Below, one piece after another: positions 36,999-47,476 of a stretch of DNA of 64,000 bases (the first letter of the stretch is position 1; each line of letters opens with the position of its first letter). The notes beneath the pieces were generated by a model. That model was not told where the DNA came from. It ran no database searches and saw nothing but the letters and a program-made list of their open reading frames with translations. The translations under genes and the position numbers were made by a program. The stretch is taken from the NCBI GenBank assembly GCA_037367355.1, contig CM074697.1, positions 3,410,001 to 3,474,000 of the forward strand, given 5' to 3'. Origin of the DNA: Neoscytalidium dimidiatum. Lineage: Eukaryota > Ascomycota > Dothideomycetes > Botryosphaeriales > Botryosphaeriaceae.

Positions 36999-37686
36999 TC
37001 TCCTCGGCCATTGACTCGACGTTGATGAAGAGAAGAAAGAGCGACGAGACAAGTCACCTTTGGAATCAGAGCTCAAGCCTCGGCTGGTGGTCCGCGGGGG
37101 CCGGCCGCAGGGGGGGAGATTTTCCCGAGCACAAGATGGTAGGTTTTTGGCGGAATATGAATCGCGTTGCCCAACTGTTGTTTCTTGCCAGCGACGCAGC
37201 GATTTTCAAGACACGCTTTTCCAGACACGGTTGGAAAAAGTGTTAGCGTTGCGGTTAGCATCGAATGTTTGCATCCTTTGCGCGATGGTTCAATACTAAA
37301 GGGGTTTGAGTTGTGTTCGTCTTTACGGAGTAACATCGTAGAAAGTGACTAACGTTTCTGTTCGGCAACAGCGGGTTCTCCGAATTAAGGCGGATTCTCC
37401 GAACTTACGCGCGTCTTGTGGGGGTTTCCCGGTCTTTGCTCTCCACACTTGGACCTTTTGACCTTTTCGTACGCAGGTAGCCCTTCGTTTCTCCATACAG
37501 CACAGTGCGACGCGAACACGTCGGTGAGAGTCTGTGTTCACCGGCGGGAACCGAGAATGCAAGCAGTAGCTGGGCCATCCACAAATTACGACTCTACAAT
37601 GCCCGACTTAATTGTTCGTGTCAGAACATTCAGCCAAGCAAAACTCTCAGGAGAAAATACTGCCGCTCGATTGACGTGTATCAGTA
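36999..37686. other. Intergenic between the two PLP enzyme genes
   Basis: Holds the promoter of the class V enzyme gene and the 3' end region of the aminotransferase gene. No gene is seen. Confidence 0.45.
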
Positions 37687-39502
37687 TCAAGCCACAGCGC
37701 TTGGAATGAATCTCTTCAGCCCCCTTAATTTCGCCTTTGCCTCTTCTAACACGTCATCTGTCTTGCAAACACCAAACCTCAACCAATTCTCCGCTGACCT
37801 TTCCCGCTCTCTGGAGTAGAATTCTGCTTGCTGTCAGTTGAATATCTCAGGTACAGTGGTCCGCGCTTACCGCTCGTGGGGACCGCTGCTACTCCGAACT
37901 CGTTGATCAAGAAATACATCAGCTGAAAGTCCCGGGGCCTCTCTGCAATATGGGCAGGGAAGGGATATTCGCTTGGAAGCTGGATTTTCTCGAGATTTGC
38001 TACCACGAAGTAGCCCCCTTCCGGTGCAGAGTGCTGTCAGTATTAGTGTCGATCATTGCCGCGGATCATGTCACATCCAAACTCACTGGAAGTCCAAGTT
38101 CGGTCCAGATCTCGTTAAACCGTTCCATCTTTGCACGTATTTCTTCTCTTGATTCGTTGAAGAAATTTTTTCCTTCCACTTGCTCCAGACTTATAGCCAC
38201 AGCTTCTTGCAGAGGGCTGACGCTGCTGTAACATATGCGTGTATGCGCGGAAGAAACGTGCTTGATCAGATGCTCGGGCCCAATCAGCCAGCCAACCCGC
38301 CAGCCGGTAGCGTAGAACAGTTTTCCTGCAGATCCGACTGTAAGGGTCAGACGCCGAATTTCGGGTGATAGAGAACAAATCCTTGGCGCAGGGACGTAGG
38401 TGAGTTGGTCGTACACCTCGTCAGATAGGACGATAATGTTGTGTGCGATACAGAGATCAGAGATGGTCTCAAGTTCTGCGCGCGACAACACTTTGCCGAC
38501 AGGATTATGGCTAAAGAGTCGTCAAAATCACAGCTAACTACAATACTGGCTGTCAGACGGATACTCACGGAGTGTTCAACACAATCATTTTAGTCCTCGA
38601 CGTGATTGCGGCCTTAAGTTCGGTGGCATGGAATTTCCAGTCTGCTGCGGATGTCATAGTCTTGTCCCCGTTTACTGGAGCGTGCATCGGAACATAGACA
38701 ACTTTCCCTCCCGCCATCTCGATGTTGCTGATATACCTGCACCACTCCTTAGATACTTGAAATGGTAAGCACGAGCTGGGCTAATTACTGATCAAAGAAG
38801 GGCTCAAGAACAATCACCTCATCGCCTTCTTCGATGAAGGCCATGAAGGCACTCAGCATACCTGATGATACTTAGCATTGGCGGCGCGGCCTTATCACGG
38901 AAAACTCACCTTCATTTGCACCAGTAGTTATTGTGACCTCGGTTTCTGGATCGAGTTCTTTTCCAAGAAACGGCGAATAAACTTCAGCTATTGCTTTCTT
39001 CAACCTGGGCCGGCCCTACAACAAAAATTCAATAAATACAATTTTTCGTACGTCATGAATCTACGGTACTTGCCTTGGTTGGCGCGTATTGATTACAGTC
39101 AACACGATCAAACACACTTCTCGCCGCCTCGAGTACAAAATCCGGAGGATTGTAGCCGCTGTATTATTTAGTAACCAGTCTTGAAGTGAATGACTCCGTA
39201 CGTACAAAAAGCCTTGACCCATGTTAATCACGGGCTGCATCTGAGAGTTTGCTGCTGCATCATTGACAACGGACCTACAAAATATCAGACTCCTGAGTTT
39301 GGTCTTAGGGAAAAATGGATTTTTACCAAATATCTTGACGCTTCCCAGAAACCCTTCTTGCTGGCTGAGGAGCCGCTGGACTACCGCTATTGACCCCATT
39401 AGGTGCATGGTGACTGTGGATTCGCGCCGAAACCGTGGCTGGCATACGTGAACTCATTCTTGCACCGGCGCGCCTCGAGAACGTGCCAACTGCCCAAGTC
39501 AT
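37687..39502 (-). CDS. Class I/II aminotransferase, kynurenine--oxoglutarate aminotransferase-like (466 aa)
   Basis: A fold-type I PLP aminotransferase of the KAT/CCBL group, which transaminates aromatic amino acids such as kynurenine or can act as a cysteine-S-conjugate beta-lyase. Nine exons: 39502-39327, 39274-39206, 39158-39074, 39015-38910, 38861-38789, 38736-38569, 38510-38087, 38033-37871 and 37823-37687. Eight introns of 47-58 bp all keep phase, giving 467 codons. The third intron (39016-39073) starts with GCAAGT, a GC-AG intron. Motifs: DIWSVVNDAAA, INMGQGFFGYNPPDF, TTGANEG, PHNPVGKV, LSDEVYD with PLP-binding Asp256 and Tyr259, Lys289 in SAGKLFYATGWRVGW, and the C-terminal LRFGVCK. 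The first 55 residues are Arg/Ser-rich without acids, like a mitochondrial targeting sequence. It shares a 332-bp promoter with the FAH-family gene. Confidence 0.93.
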
Positions 39503-39834
39503 AGCCGTCAAGCCAGCAAGAATAATTCATCCTGGCAATGGATGCGGAAGGAAGTTAATGATTAACTGAGTCTACCATTGTCTCCGGATTACACGGTTCG
39601 GTAATGGGCGCGAGGCCGACGCCAGCCGATGGGGTTGCCGATAGGAACAACACCGGCCACCAGACACCCGCTTCCCCGCCGGAGTAGACGAAATCCACAT
39701 ATCGAATTGTGTGATGACAGAATTTGAAGGTCCTTGGATTTAAATATGAATCTATAGGGTATTTTCGGCGGCATAATTCGTCTCGCTACAATTATCTTTC
39801 CAAATCGTCCACTCGACGCTTAATTTCACTCACC
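39503..39834. promoter_or_regulatory. Divergent promoter: aminotransferase / FAH-family hydrolase
   Basis: 332 bp between two divergent start codons. AT-rich TATA-like sequence (TTTAAATATG near 39739) lies on the FAH side. A shared control region for one amino-acid-derived pathway is likely. Confidence 0.55.
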
Positions 39835-40859
39835 ATGTCATTTACTAACCTGATCCGCTTCAAAGACGAGAGCGGAAAGGTCTTATTCGGAGATGCCCCT
39901 GAGGGCTCTTTGAACAATCTAGTGGGCGCTTCGGTCTCCGTTCTCGACGGCAACCCGATTGAAGGCGGCTTAACTCCAACCTCGCAAAAAGCCGTCGTGA
40001 AGGAGGTGCGCGCCACCACTTCCAATCCCTCTTCGCACTCACAAATAAAACAGGTCCTCTCGCCAATCGAACGCACCCCAATTGTCCTCTGTGTTGGCTT
40101 AAACTACTTGGCGCACATCATCGAGACGAAGGCATGTCGCATCCCCACTGCCCCCTCTCCTCCAGCAACCCGACTAACTTCCCCTCGAAGAACGAAGTCC
40201 CGCCCAGCCCAGTCGTCTTCTTCAAGCCCGCCGACGCCCTCGCCGGACCCTACGACGAAATCGATATCCCGCCCCACGCGCATCTCATGGACTACGAAGT
40301 ACTCTCCTCCCCACCCCAACCCACGAATCCCCCGAACCGCGTGAAAAACAAAAAAAAAAATCCCCCTAACCCCGCAACCACCTAGGGCGAACTTTGCTTC
40401 ATCATCTCCCGCACCGGCAAAAACATCCCCGCCTCCTCCGCACACGACCACATCCTGGGCTACACGGCGGGCAACGACCTGTCCTCGCGCCACTGGCAGC
40501 GGCCGCCGCACTCGGGCGGGCAGTACTGCTACGCCAAGGGGTTCGACGGCTTCGCGCCGATCGGCCCCACCGTGCGCGCCGCCCGCGCGACGGACCCGAA
40601 GGGCCTGGAGCTCGTGACGTGGGTGAACGGCGAGGAGAGGCAGCGGACGAGCACGGCCGACCTGGTGTTCGGGCCCGCCGAGATTGTCGAGTTCTTGAGC
40701 AAGGGGGCAACGTTGCGGGCGGGGACGGTGATCATGACCGGGACCCCGAGCGGGATCGCGAGCAGGAGGGTGCCGCCGCCGTGGCTGGAGAAGGGGGATG
40801 TGGTCAAGGTTGAGATTAGCGGGATCGGGGCGATTGAGAACAAGTTGACGGGGTTTTGA
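39835..40859 (+). CDS. Fumarylacetoacetate hydrolase-family protein (276 aa)
   Basis: An FAH-fold Mg-dependent enzyme; the family hydrolyses, decarboxylates or isomerises beta-keto acid intermediates, as in the lower steps of aromatic catabolism. Exons are 39835-40005, 40054-40131, 40191-40298 and 40386-40859. The first intron (48 bp) is a stop-free multiple of three, so a 292-residue form is possible. The second intron starts GCATGT after AAG and ends CTCGAAG with a CGACTAAC branch site; no GT donor gives the right phase, so it is a GC-AG intron. Motifs: VLCVGLNYLAH, PVVFFKPADALAGP, the metal-ligand Glu pair in MDYEGELCFII (joined by splicing), GYTAGNDLSSRHWQ and the C-terminal MTGTPSGIA. 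It lies back to back with the aminotransferase. Confidence 0.9.
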
Positions 40860-41175
40860 GGGGTAGTAGGGGAGGAGTGATGAGCAGCACTGAAGCATGA
40901 GCGATATGTGGCTAGACTGAGAGACTGGCTATAGATTGACTGATTCTGTTTGATCTGGAAGTTGCGCCTGTGCTTGGTCAATATAAGGACGCATGTGCTC
41001 GGAGAATAGCGCACAACGGCAACGTTGTACTTGAACGCCACTAACCATCGGATGACACTTGCCATTCAACCATTCACAGTCCTCGTTCTTGCAACACCAA
41101 AAGTTGAGTCATCTACCCAAACCACTCTCCTTCAACGTGAGTAAAGTTGATTTACTCCCCATAAACAATCCCACC
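40860..41175. other. Convergent intergenic region
   Basis: About 316 bp between the 3' ends of the FAH-family gene and the regulator gene. It includes a short CGCACC(C) repeat near 41185 at the edge of the regulator. No gene is seen. Confidence 0.45.
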
Positions 41176-44100
41176 CTACCCACCACCCGCACCCGCACCC
41201 GCACCCGCACACGTCCTCGCAAAAACCCTCAATTTCCACCAAATCCCCTCCCAAACCAGCACCCTCATGGGCCCCAGCTCCAACGCCCCCACACACGCCT
41301 CCACCACCCCCCTCGCATCCCCCAACCCCACCCCCACCCCTCCCGGCCCCGTAACCACCGGCTCCCCCCTCCCATGCTTCAAGAACGCCTGCACCCTCGC
41401 ATCCTCCATCGGCAGCGCATCGATCGCGACCTCATCTCCTCCTCCTCCTCCTCCCCCCACCAACGGCTTGTTGCCAAAGTTGTCAGTGTGCGCAGTCGAC
41501 ACGCTGTACGCCCACAGCACCATGACGGCGCGATACGCGGCGGCGGCCCACCAGATGGGCCGGCGGGCGGGGTCCACGGCGCGGAGGAGGCGGAGGGCCT
41601 GGCCGGCGTGGACGAGGACCTCGTGGGGCTCGCTGAGCCAGGCGTCCATGAGGCGGTGCTGCGGCCGGCGCTCCCGGTCGGCGGTGGCGGCGGCGGCGGC
41701 GGCGGTGGTGGTGGTGCGAGAGGAGACGCGCCGGGCGTGCGCTTCGATGTCCTTGAAGGAGGTGAAGAGGTTGAGCGTGATGAGGTGGTAGAGGATGAGG
41801 TTGGCGTGGGCGAGCGTGGGGTCGGCGCACGCGGCGGACGACTGCGTGCTGAGGTCGTGCCAGGCGTGGAGGAGGGACTGGATTTCGGCGTGCTGGAGCA
41901 TGGTCGACATTTGCGTCATGGTTTTGTGGAGCTTGGGCGGCTGCGGGTGCGGGGAGGAGAGGGCGAGGGATTGGTGGAAGCTGCTGACGAGCGCGTGGAG
42001 CGGGTAGAGAAGGAGGCGGAGGTGGAGCGGGGTAAGGGCTGTCATGTCGGCGTGGTGCGTCGAGCCGCTGGAGAGGTGGTGGAAGAGTGTGCGGAGGGAG
42101 GGACGGGGCCGGTTGCGGAGAGCGGCGAGGGTTGCGGAGGGGGTGGTGTCGGCTGCGTTGAGGCCGGATTGCCATGATGATGCGCTGGTGGCATGCCAGA
42201 GGGCGTCGGAGTCGGGAATTGGCCCTTCGAGCTCGGTGATGGAGAGGAGGGGCGGCGTGTCGTAGAAGAGGCTGAGTTCCTGGTCGACGATGACCCATGT
42301 GTAGATCAATCTGGAGCAGTAAGGTTAAAGAAAGGTTCCGATGGAAGGTTACGAGAGCCCTACCTTGATCGCGTTTCATGATCGATCCATTCGGCCCAGA
42401 GCTGCTCAACGCTGTGTCGTGCTTCCTCGCTTTGCCAACAGACCTCGGGGGGGCTGAAGAAGCGTATGTTACGGAGTATCTGGAAAACTTGATTCAGCTA
42501 TATTTGGAAAATTGACTGGATATAGAAGTCATTCGGGGAGTCTCACCGTGAGATACATGTGACGGTGTCCTACTCCGATGTCCATCTGCCATTTCTCCCC
42601 GCTCCACGCAGCTTGAATGGTGTACAACAGCCCACATTGTACAGTCGTTGCCGGCTCGGTAACTACTGTACCTTGCTTGTCCATTCTCTCCATATGCGAG
42701 AGTCTGCAGATCTCCATGAGACCACACACGATTTGGCGAGAGCTTGGTGACGGGTCCATCATAGCTCCAAAGCCAATCATAAGGAGTAAAAGTAGGGTTG
42801 GCCCCCGAGCACTGTTTGTAGAGATCAAGTGGTTTGGATTGAATGATTTTTTAGGCACAAAAGGATAGAACAGATCGCAATGGTGGAGGTAGTTCATGAG
42901 ATAGGCGTATAACGCTTCGGTGGGCGGCAACGGGAGGAAGTCCAGACTGTTCGAGCCGTTCCTGATACCGTGCGTCTCCGAAGCCGTATGAAAAACGCCT
43001 TGTACAATAGCGGACACACGCTCCCGTGCGCTTTCTGTCAGGCGCACCACCTCTATTGAGTGGGAGGTTGTGTTTTTGGTTTGGAAACTGCTTGTGCTCC
43101 AGCGCCTACAGTTTTCGGCAAAGAGGCTTATGTTGTCCTTGTCCCGACGCACCGGTATGGCGCTTGGAAAAGGTAGACATTGGGCCAGGGTCCAGAATTC
43201 CCAGTCTCGAGGCTTCGACTCCTGGGTGCCATTCTCTTCACTGTTTGTATCGCCGACGAAGATATCAATGGACAGCGGCGAGTTGTGGTCGAACGCGGTC
43301 AGGAGAAGTGACTCGTCAAGATTGGGTTGTAGAGGGAATGACGTGTTTTGCCTTCCGAAATTGGGTGTCTGCATCGCAACTCCCGGTGAGGCATTACTTG
43401 TTGAATTTAGTTGGTCAGAAGGTGTTTGTAGCCGCGGGGTCTTGAAGGTGTCAAGGTCGATACCAGCAGTCAATGATGGTGCTGACTGCCACTGTGAAGG
43501 ACTGAAGATTTTCGACCAGTCGACGGACATGTCTTCTGTGCCAAAAAAATGAGGATCCAGCATGGATGGGGTATCCATGCCTCCTGAGGTAGGGAGGATG
43601 GGCGGTTCAGAGCCACAATCGGATGAGCCATTGTTTTCGGCTTCGCCAGCAGATGGGGGATCTTTCGGCCCATTCTCATATGATCCGGAAGATGTTGATG
43701 GTATGCTTCCATTCAGTTCACCGGGTGGTTGAGACAGGTCGATGTCCATTATGGATGGATCAACTTGTGGTTGTGGTGCAGGGACGCCGGTTGCATGGAA
43801 ATCCTGCGGGCCGGATGAGGCGGATCGACGAGCCTTGCGCGAAATGCACTGCAGTCCTTTGGACTGGCACCGGTTGCAAGGGTACTTGTGGTCACACTTC
43901 GTTTTAGACCTTGCGCAGTTCATGCATGCAACAGCGGTTCGTGGGCGGCCAGCCGACGAAGCATTCGCTTCATTTTGCTTCTCCGCTGCGACTTCTTCGC
44001 CGTGACTTCGGTAATGCTTCTGGACAAGCTCGCTGATGGATCAACGGCGTTAGTCAACATTCGCCAGAGCATGAGGCAAGAATAATACCGGCGGGTGAAG

Positions 44101-44266
44101 GTCAAATGGCAGATACTACACTCAAAAGGTCGTACTTTCGTATCTGTTGGTGCTAATTAGTAATGGCAGGCGCCAGTATCTAGGGCATACACCGACGGGT
44201 AAGCACATGGCGCTGCACGTGTTCACTGCGACTGAATCCACGGCCACAATATGTGCAGAATATCAT
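41176..44266 (-). CDS. Transcription factor with two C2H2 fingers, a Zn2Cys6 cluster and a fungal TF domain (953 aa)
   Basis: A nuclear DNA-binding regulator, the likely control gene of the cluster. Five exons: 44266-44197, 44143-44089, 44032-42547, 42479-42364 and 42310-41176; introns 53, 56, 67 and 53 bp; phases close to 954 codons. The first C2H2 finger (FCTYCGRGFSRSEHVQRH) starts at residue 4. The linker His-Thr to the second finger (FECSICHLTFTRRELVQKH) is created by the first splice, and the second intron cuts that finger. The Zn2Cys6 cluster follows as ACMNCARSKTKCDHKYPC, then NRCQSKGLQC. A long Ser/Pro-rich linker leads to the fungal-specific TF domain (YAYLMNYLHHCDLFYPF, DIGVGHRHMYL, LIYTWVIVDQELSLFYD). 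The C-terminus is Gly/Ala-rich. An additional 5' exon cannot be excluded, since the first finger sits right at the start. Confidence 0.9.
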
Positions 44267-44560
44267 GTCAATGTACGTATGCAGAAGGAGAGTGCAACGG
44301 CAGAGGAAAAAAAAAACAAAGGGCAAGTTGCTCCGCAAACAGCGGAGCGGCTCTGACTTAACAGCGGCTGTACCCCGCAAAATCGCCCGCGATCTACGCT
44401 ATGACAAGGATTCCCGGGCGCCTTTTGACACAGGGTGTTATACTTGGCACCATTCTCAATTATGCATGAACACAAGGCTGGGCCTGGAGCCGGCGCCCTT
44501 CGCAGGCCGCTTACGATGAACTGAAGATGCAGTCTGAATAGCTTTCCATACACACATTTT

Positions 44561-45929
44561 CTATTCCATCACTTCACCCAAGATATCCGCCTGTTGTGGA
44601 AGGATTCCAGCATTCGCAAATGAGCGGAACGTCTCAATCCAGGCCTCATACGAATTGTCTATCCGCGTCCAGCCGAACTTTCGCGCCTTCGCTACCGACG
44701 CAACAGTCACCCAAGTTTTGCCCAGCGACCAATCAAAGAACGCCCATGTGCCCCAATCAAACGCTGCAACTTTGCCGCCATACTTGCGGCAGATTGTTTC
44801 CCAGACTGGCCTCTTATTTGCTGCCCACTCCACCATGGAAACTTCACATGCATGCCCGACTCGAATGTCACCGCTCTTGGGAAACTCCGACTCAGGGATC
44901 TGCTCCCTCGTTAACTTAGTCCGACCAAGTGACCAGGAGAACTGACCTTCATCCCGAAATAGGCTCCCAAGCGCGGCCAAAAATATCGAAACATGTAGAC
45001 ATCGCCGTCGCAATGAACGAAATCTTCATTCGCGCAGTGCTCCTGAGTCGCCGCCCAAACCGAGAGGTCCGCAAGACTCGGTGCATACGAGCAGTCGTCG
45101 AAATTGTTGTATATGAATGCGCTTCCTGGGAACGTTCCAGATTCTCCTGTCTCCCGGCACACAAGGAGGTAGATAGCGGCTGTAAGAGCTTGAGACATTC
45201 CGGTGACTGGAAGCTAAAGCGTCAGGCATGACGACCCAGTCATAAACGGCGGCAATATCAACTCACCATGAGGAGCATAGCCAACGATTGCGTGTGGACG
45301 GATCACGTTGTAGGACCATGAACTCCCTTTTTGCTTTTGTATCAAGTAGTCTTCTTGCTCATAGTAGAAATTTTCCCCGTTATCCTCGTAGCGTGGGAGC
45401 CGCTCACAGACTGGAATCTCAACCGGGCCGAGATGGCAACCGTAATGCTGCAGGAATTTAGCACGTGAAAATAGAACGACTGGTTCTGTTTACCTTTGTG
45501 CCGGTCTGCATGCATACTCGCCTCAGGTTTGGCGCAACGCCTGCAATAGCATCCAGGAAATTCTTAAAAAGTGGCACGTTTTTGTTTCGAAGCTCGGCGA
45601 AATCGTCCACGTGTACGTAAGAAGTGAAAAAGGCGTGTGTTACATCTTTGCAGAGATTTCCCAGGCGATGGGCTATCTTTTCAACAGAATCCAAGAAGTC
45701 AATCGCGACGAATTCAAGACGTGGGTCGGGCCACAGAAATGGGGGACGGCGTCTGGACGTGACGATTATCTTAGACCTTCGACGTGAAAGTTAATTTTCT
45801 CTCGTTTTTCTTCTGTAATGGTGGAAAATAGCCGTACCATTCCTCTTTAGGGCAACGAACGAGATGCTCTACAATGGCATTTCCGCTCACGCCGTTGCAG
45901 CCCGCCACAAATGCTACCTTTTCGTACAT
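44561..45929 (-). CDS. PRISE-family reductase (progesterone 5-beta-reductase/iridoid synthase-like SDR, 385 aa)
   Basis: An atypical short-chain dehydrogenase, NAD(P)H-dependent, that in plants reduces enones or oxo-aldehydes; fungal members occur in secondary-metabolite clusters. Five exons: 45929-45838, 45776-45494, 45447-45267, 45206-44947 and 44902-44561; introns 61, 46, 60 and 44 bp; 386 codons in phase. Motifs: GCNGVSGNAIVEHL for the dinucleotide, VTSRRRPPFLW, FFTSYVHVDDF, VCMQTGTKHYGCHLGP, the family's NFYYEQEDYL with the active-site Tyr, WSYNVIRPHAIVGYAPH and, near the end, FDWSLGKTWVTVASVAKARKFGW. The ATG at 45929 gives the usual start; an in-frame ATG at 46004 would add 25 residues. 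The gene is divergent from the VOC gene. Confidence 0.92.
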
Positions 45930-46214
45930 GGTTACGGCTGGTGACCGGACCGATTGCCGAGTCGCACATGCTTTATAAAGCAGCTTATTGGGTACAGAAG
46001 GCATATGGTACCCACTGGGCCGTGAAGGCTAACCTCTGCCTTGGAGTTCCGACGAGGAACCCCGTCGGGCTTGGTTGGGGTAATTGCTCGGAACTCTAAA
46101 CGGAATGACCCCATAAATTCCGAAACCAATGGCATGTGAAAACCTGCATTGTAAAGATGCAAAACTGATAATAACAATGGTCGACGTCAGGAAAGTGGAG
46201 ACTATGACCCAGCC
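45930..46214. promoter_or_regulatory. Divergent promoter: PRISE reductase / VOC protein
   Basis: 285 bp between two start codons. A palindromic CTTTATAAAG at 45971-45980 can serve as a TATA box for the minus-strand gene. Joint regulation of both genes is likely. Confidence 0.5.
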
Positions 46215-46796
46215 ATGGCAACAGACCGCGGAGAGAAAGGCGTTCTGAGCCCAGTCAAACTTTGTCACATCGTCCTGCGGACAACTCCCGAGAAATTCGA
46301 ACCCATGGTGGATTGGTGGAAGAAGGCTCTTGGCGCACATCCCGTTTGGGAGAACGAGATCATCTGCTTCATGACTTACGACGACGAGCATCATCGAATA
46401 GCCATCACTGGCCGGCCCGGCACCAAACCCAGAGTCGGCGACGCGATCAGCGGAAGTGGACTTGCACATATCGCATTTGCCTACGATACTCTGGAAGATC
46501 TTACCAAGTCTTACAGCCAGCGCAAAGCATTGGGCATCATGCCTTCGTGGTGCGTCAATCATGGGCCGACGACCAGTATCTACTACGCCGATCCCGACGG
46601 AAACGAGATGGAGACCCAAGTGGACAACTTCGATACTCCCGAGGCTGCTACGGAGTTTATGAACTCGGCTGAGTTTATTGAAAATCCAATGGGAGTGGAT
46701 TTTGATCCTGAAGTTCTCATAAAGCGGTTGGAAATCGGTGAATCTATCGAAAGCATGAAACGGCGGCCAAATATCGGCCCACGAACAACTCGCTAG
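46215..46796 (+). CDS. VOC-fold protein, extradiol catechol dioxygenase/glyoxalase-like (193 aa)
   Basis: An intronless gene for a single-domain vicinal-oxygen-chelate protein. The three metal-ligand positions of extradiol dioxygenases can be seen: His18 in KLCHIVLRT, His85 in SGLAHIAFAY and Glu133 in YYADPDGNEMETQ. Fungal relatives are usually annotated as biphenyl-2,3-diol 1,2-dioxygenase III-like, but few have been tested. The DPDGN turn before the last ligand is typical. If it is a true dioxygenase, it would open a catechol ring with Fe(II) and O2; a glyoxalase- or isomerase-type role is the alternative. About 50 C-terminal residues beyond the VOC fold form a polar helical tail. Its neighbours, an FAH-family enzyme and an aromatic aminotransferase-like enzyme, fit the ring-cleavage reading. 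Confidence 0.86.
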   Translation: MATDRGEKGVLSPVKLCHIVLRTTPEKFEPMVDWWKKALGAHPVWENEIICFMTYDDEHHRIAITGRPGTKPRVGDAISGSGLAHIAFAYDTLEDLTKSYSQRKALGIMPSWCVNHGPTTSIYYADPDGNEMETQVDNFDTPEAATEFMNSAEFIENPMGVDFDPEVLIKRLEIGESIESMKRRPNIGPRTTR

Positions 46797-47476
46797 GGTG
46801 TAATGGAAATAGTCTATTGCTCAGCAGTATCTGAAGGAAATGCTCAAAGAGTATCTCTGCGTATGAGTGCGTTCCGTGTTTACGATTCATATCGTTGGCT
46901 ATTGATGGTGTTGGAAAAAGTCCAGTTTATTCACATATTGCACGGCATTCGAGTTAGAAAAGTAAAAGCAAAATCAAATCAGTTTGTATATATCTGTAAT
47001 GCAGTAAGAGAGTTCTACAGCCATTGAAATATATTCTGCACCTGACAGCAAAAAATTTCCTTACCATAGCTGCTTCATCGATTCCTTCAGCCCTTGATAA
47101 GCTGTCTCCAAATTTGCCGTTACAATACGAAGCAGCGCGCCCCAATTCTGCAGCGGCACTCCGGGATACGGCGGCCCCACATTTCCCCAGACGCCACCGA
47201 GAAGATCCTGTGGGGGACGGCCCGGAAGGAACCCCAGTCTCAGCACCCGCTCTCGGTTCCGTCATTCCGACTACCCGCGGCATCGGCGCAAGACACTAGC
47301 CGGCGACTCCAGCATGAATTGGTACCCCAGCGCTCAGCGATTCCCAACTCACAGGGAAGGGAAACGGATGCATGTTAACCTCGGAAATGTCCAGATGCTC
47401 GAACGTGTAGCAACGTATTCTCGATTGACCTTTCACCCAGTCCAGAGCTTGGCTTGTTGTCGTCGATCTGAGAAAC
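46797..47476. other. Intergenic with a possible unrecognised minus-strand gene piece
   Basis: On the minus strand, 47246-47061 reads a protein-like stretch (PPYPGVPLQNWGALLRIV near its middle, ending KQLW). Further upstream, 47478-47355 reads another (ending MHPFPFP just before a GTGAGT donor-like site). They could be two exons of a small gene or of a dead gene, but I could not find an acceptor that joins them in phase. If real, it would overlap the O-methyltransferase start. No family recognised. Confidence 0.3.
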
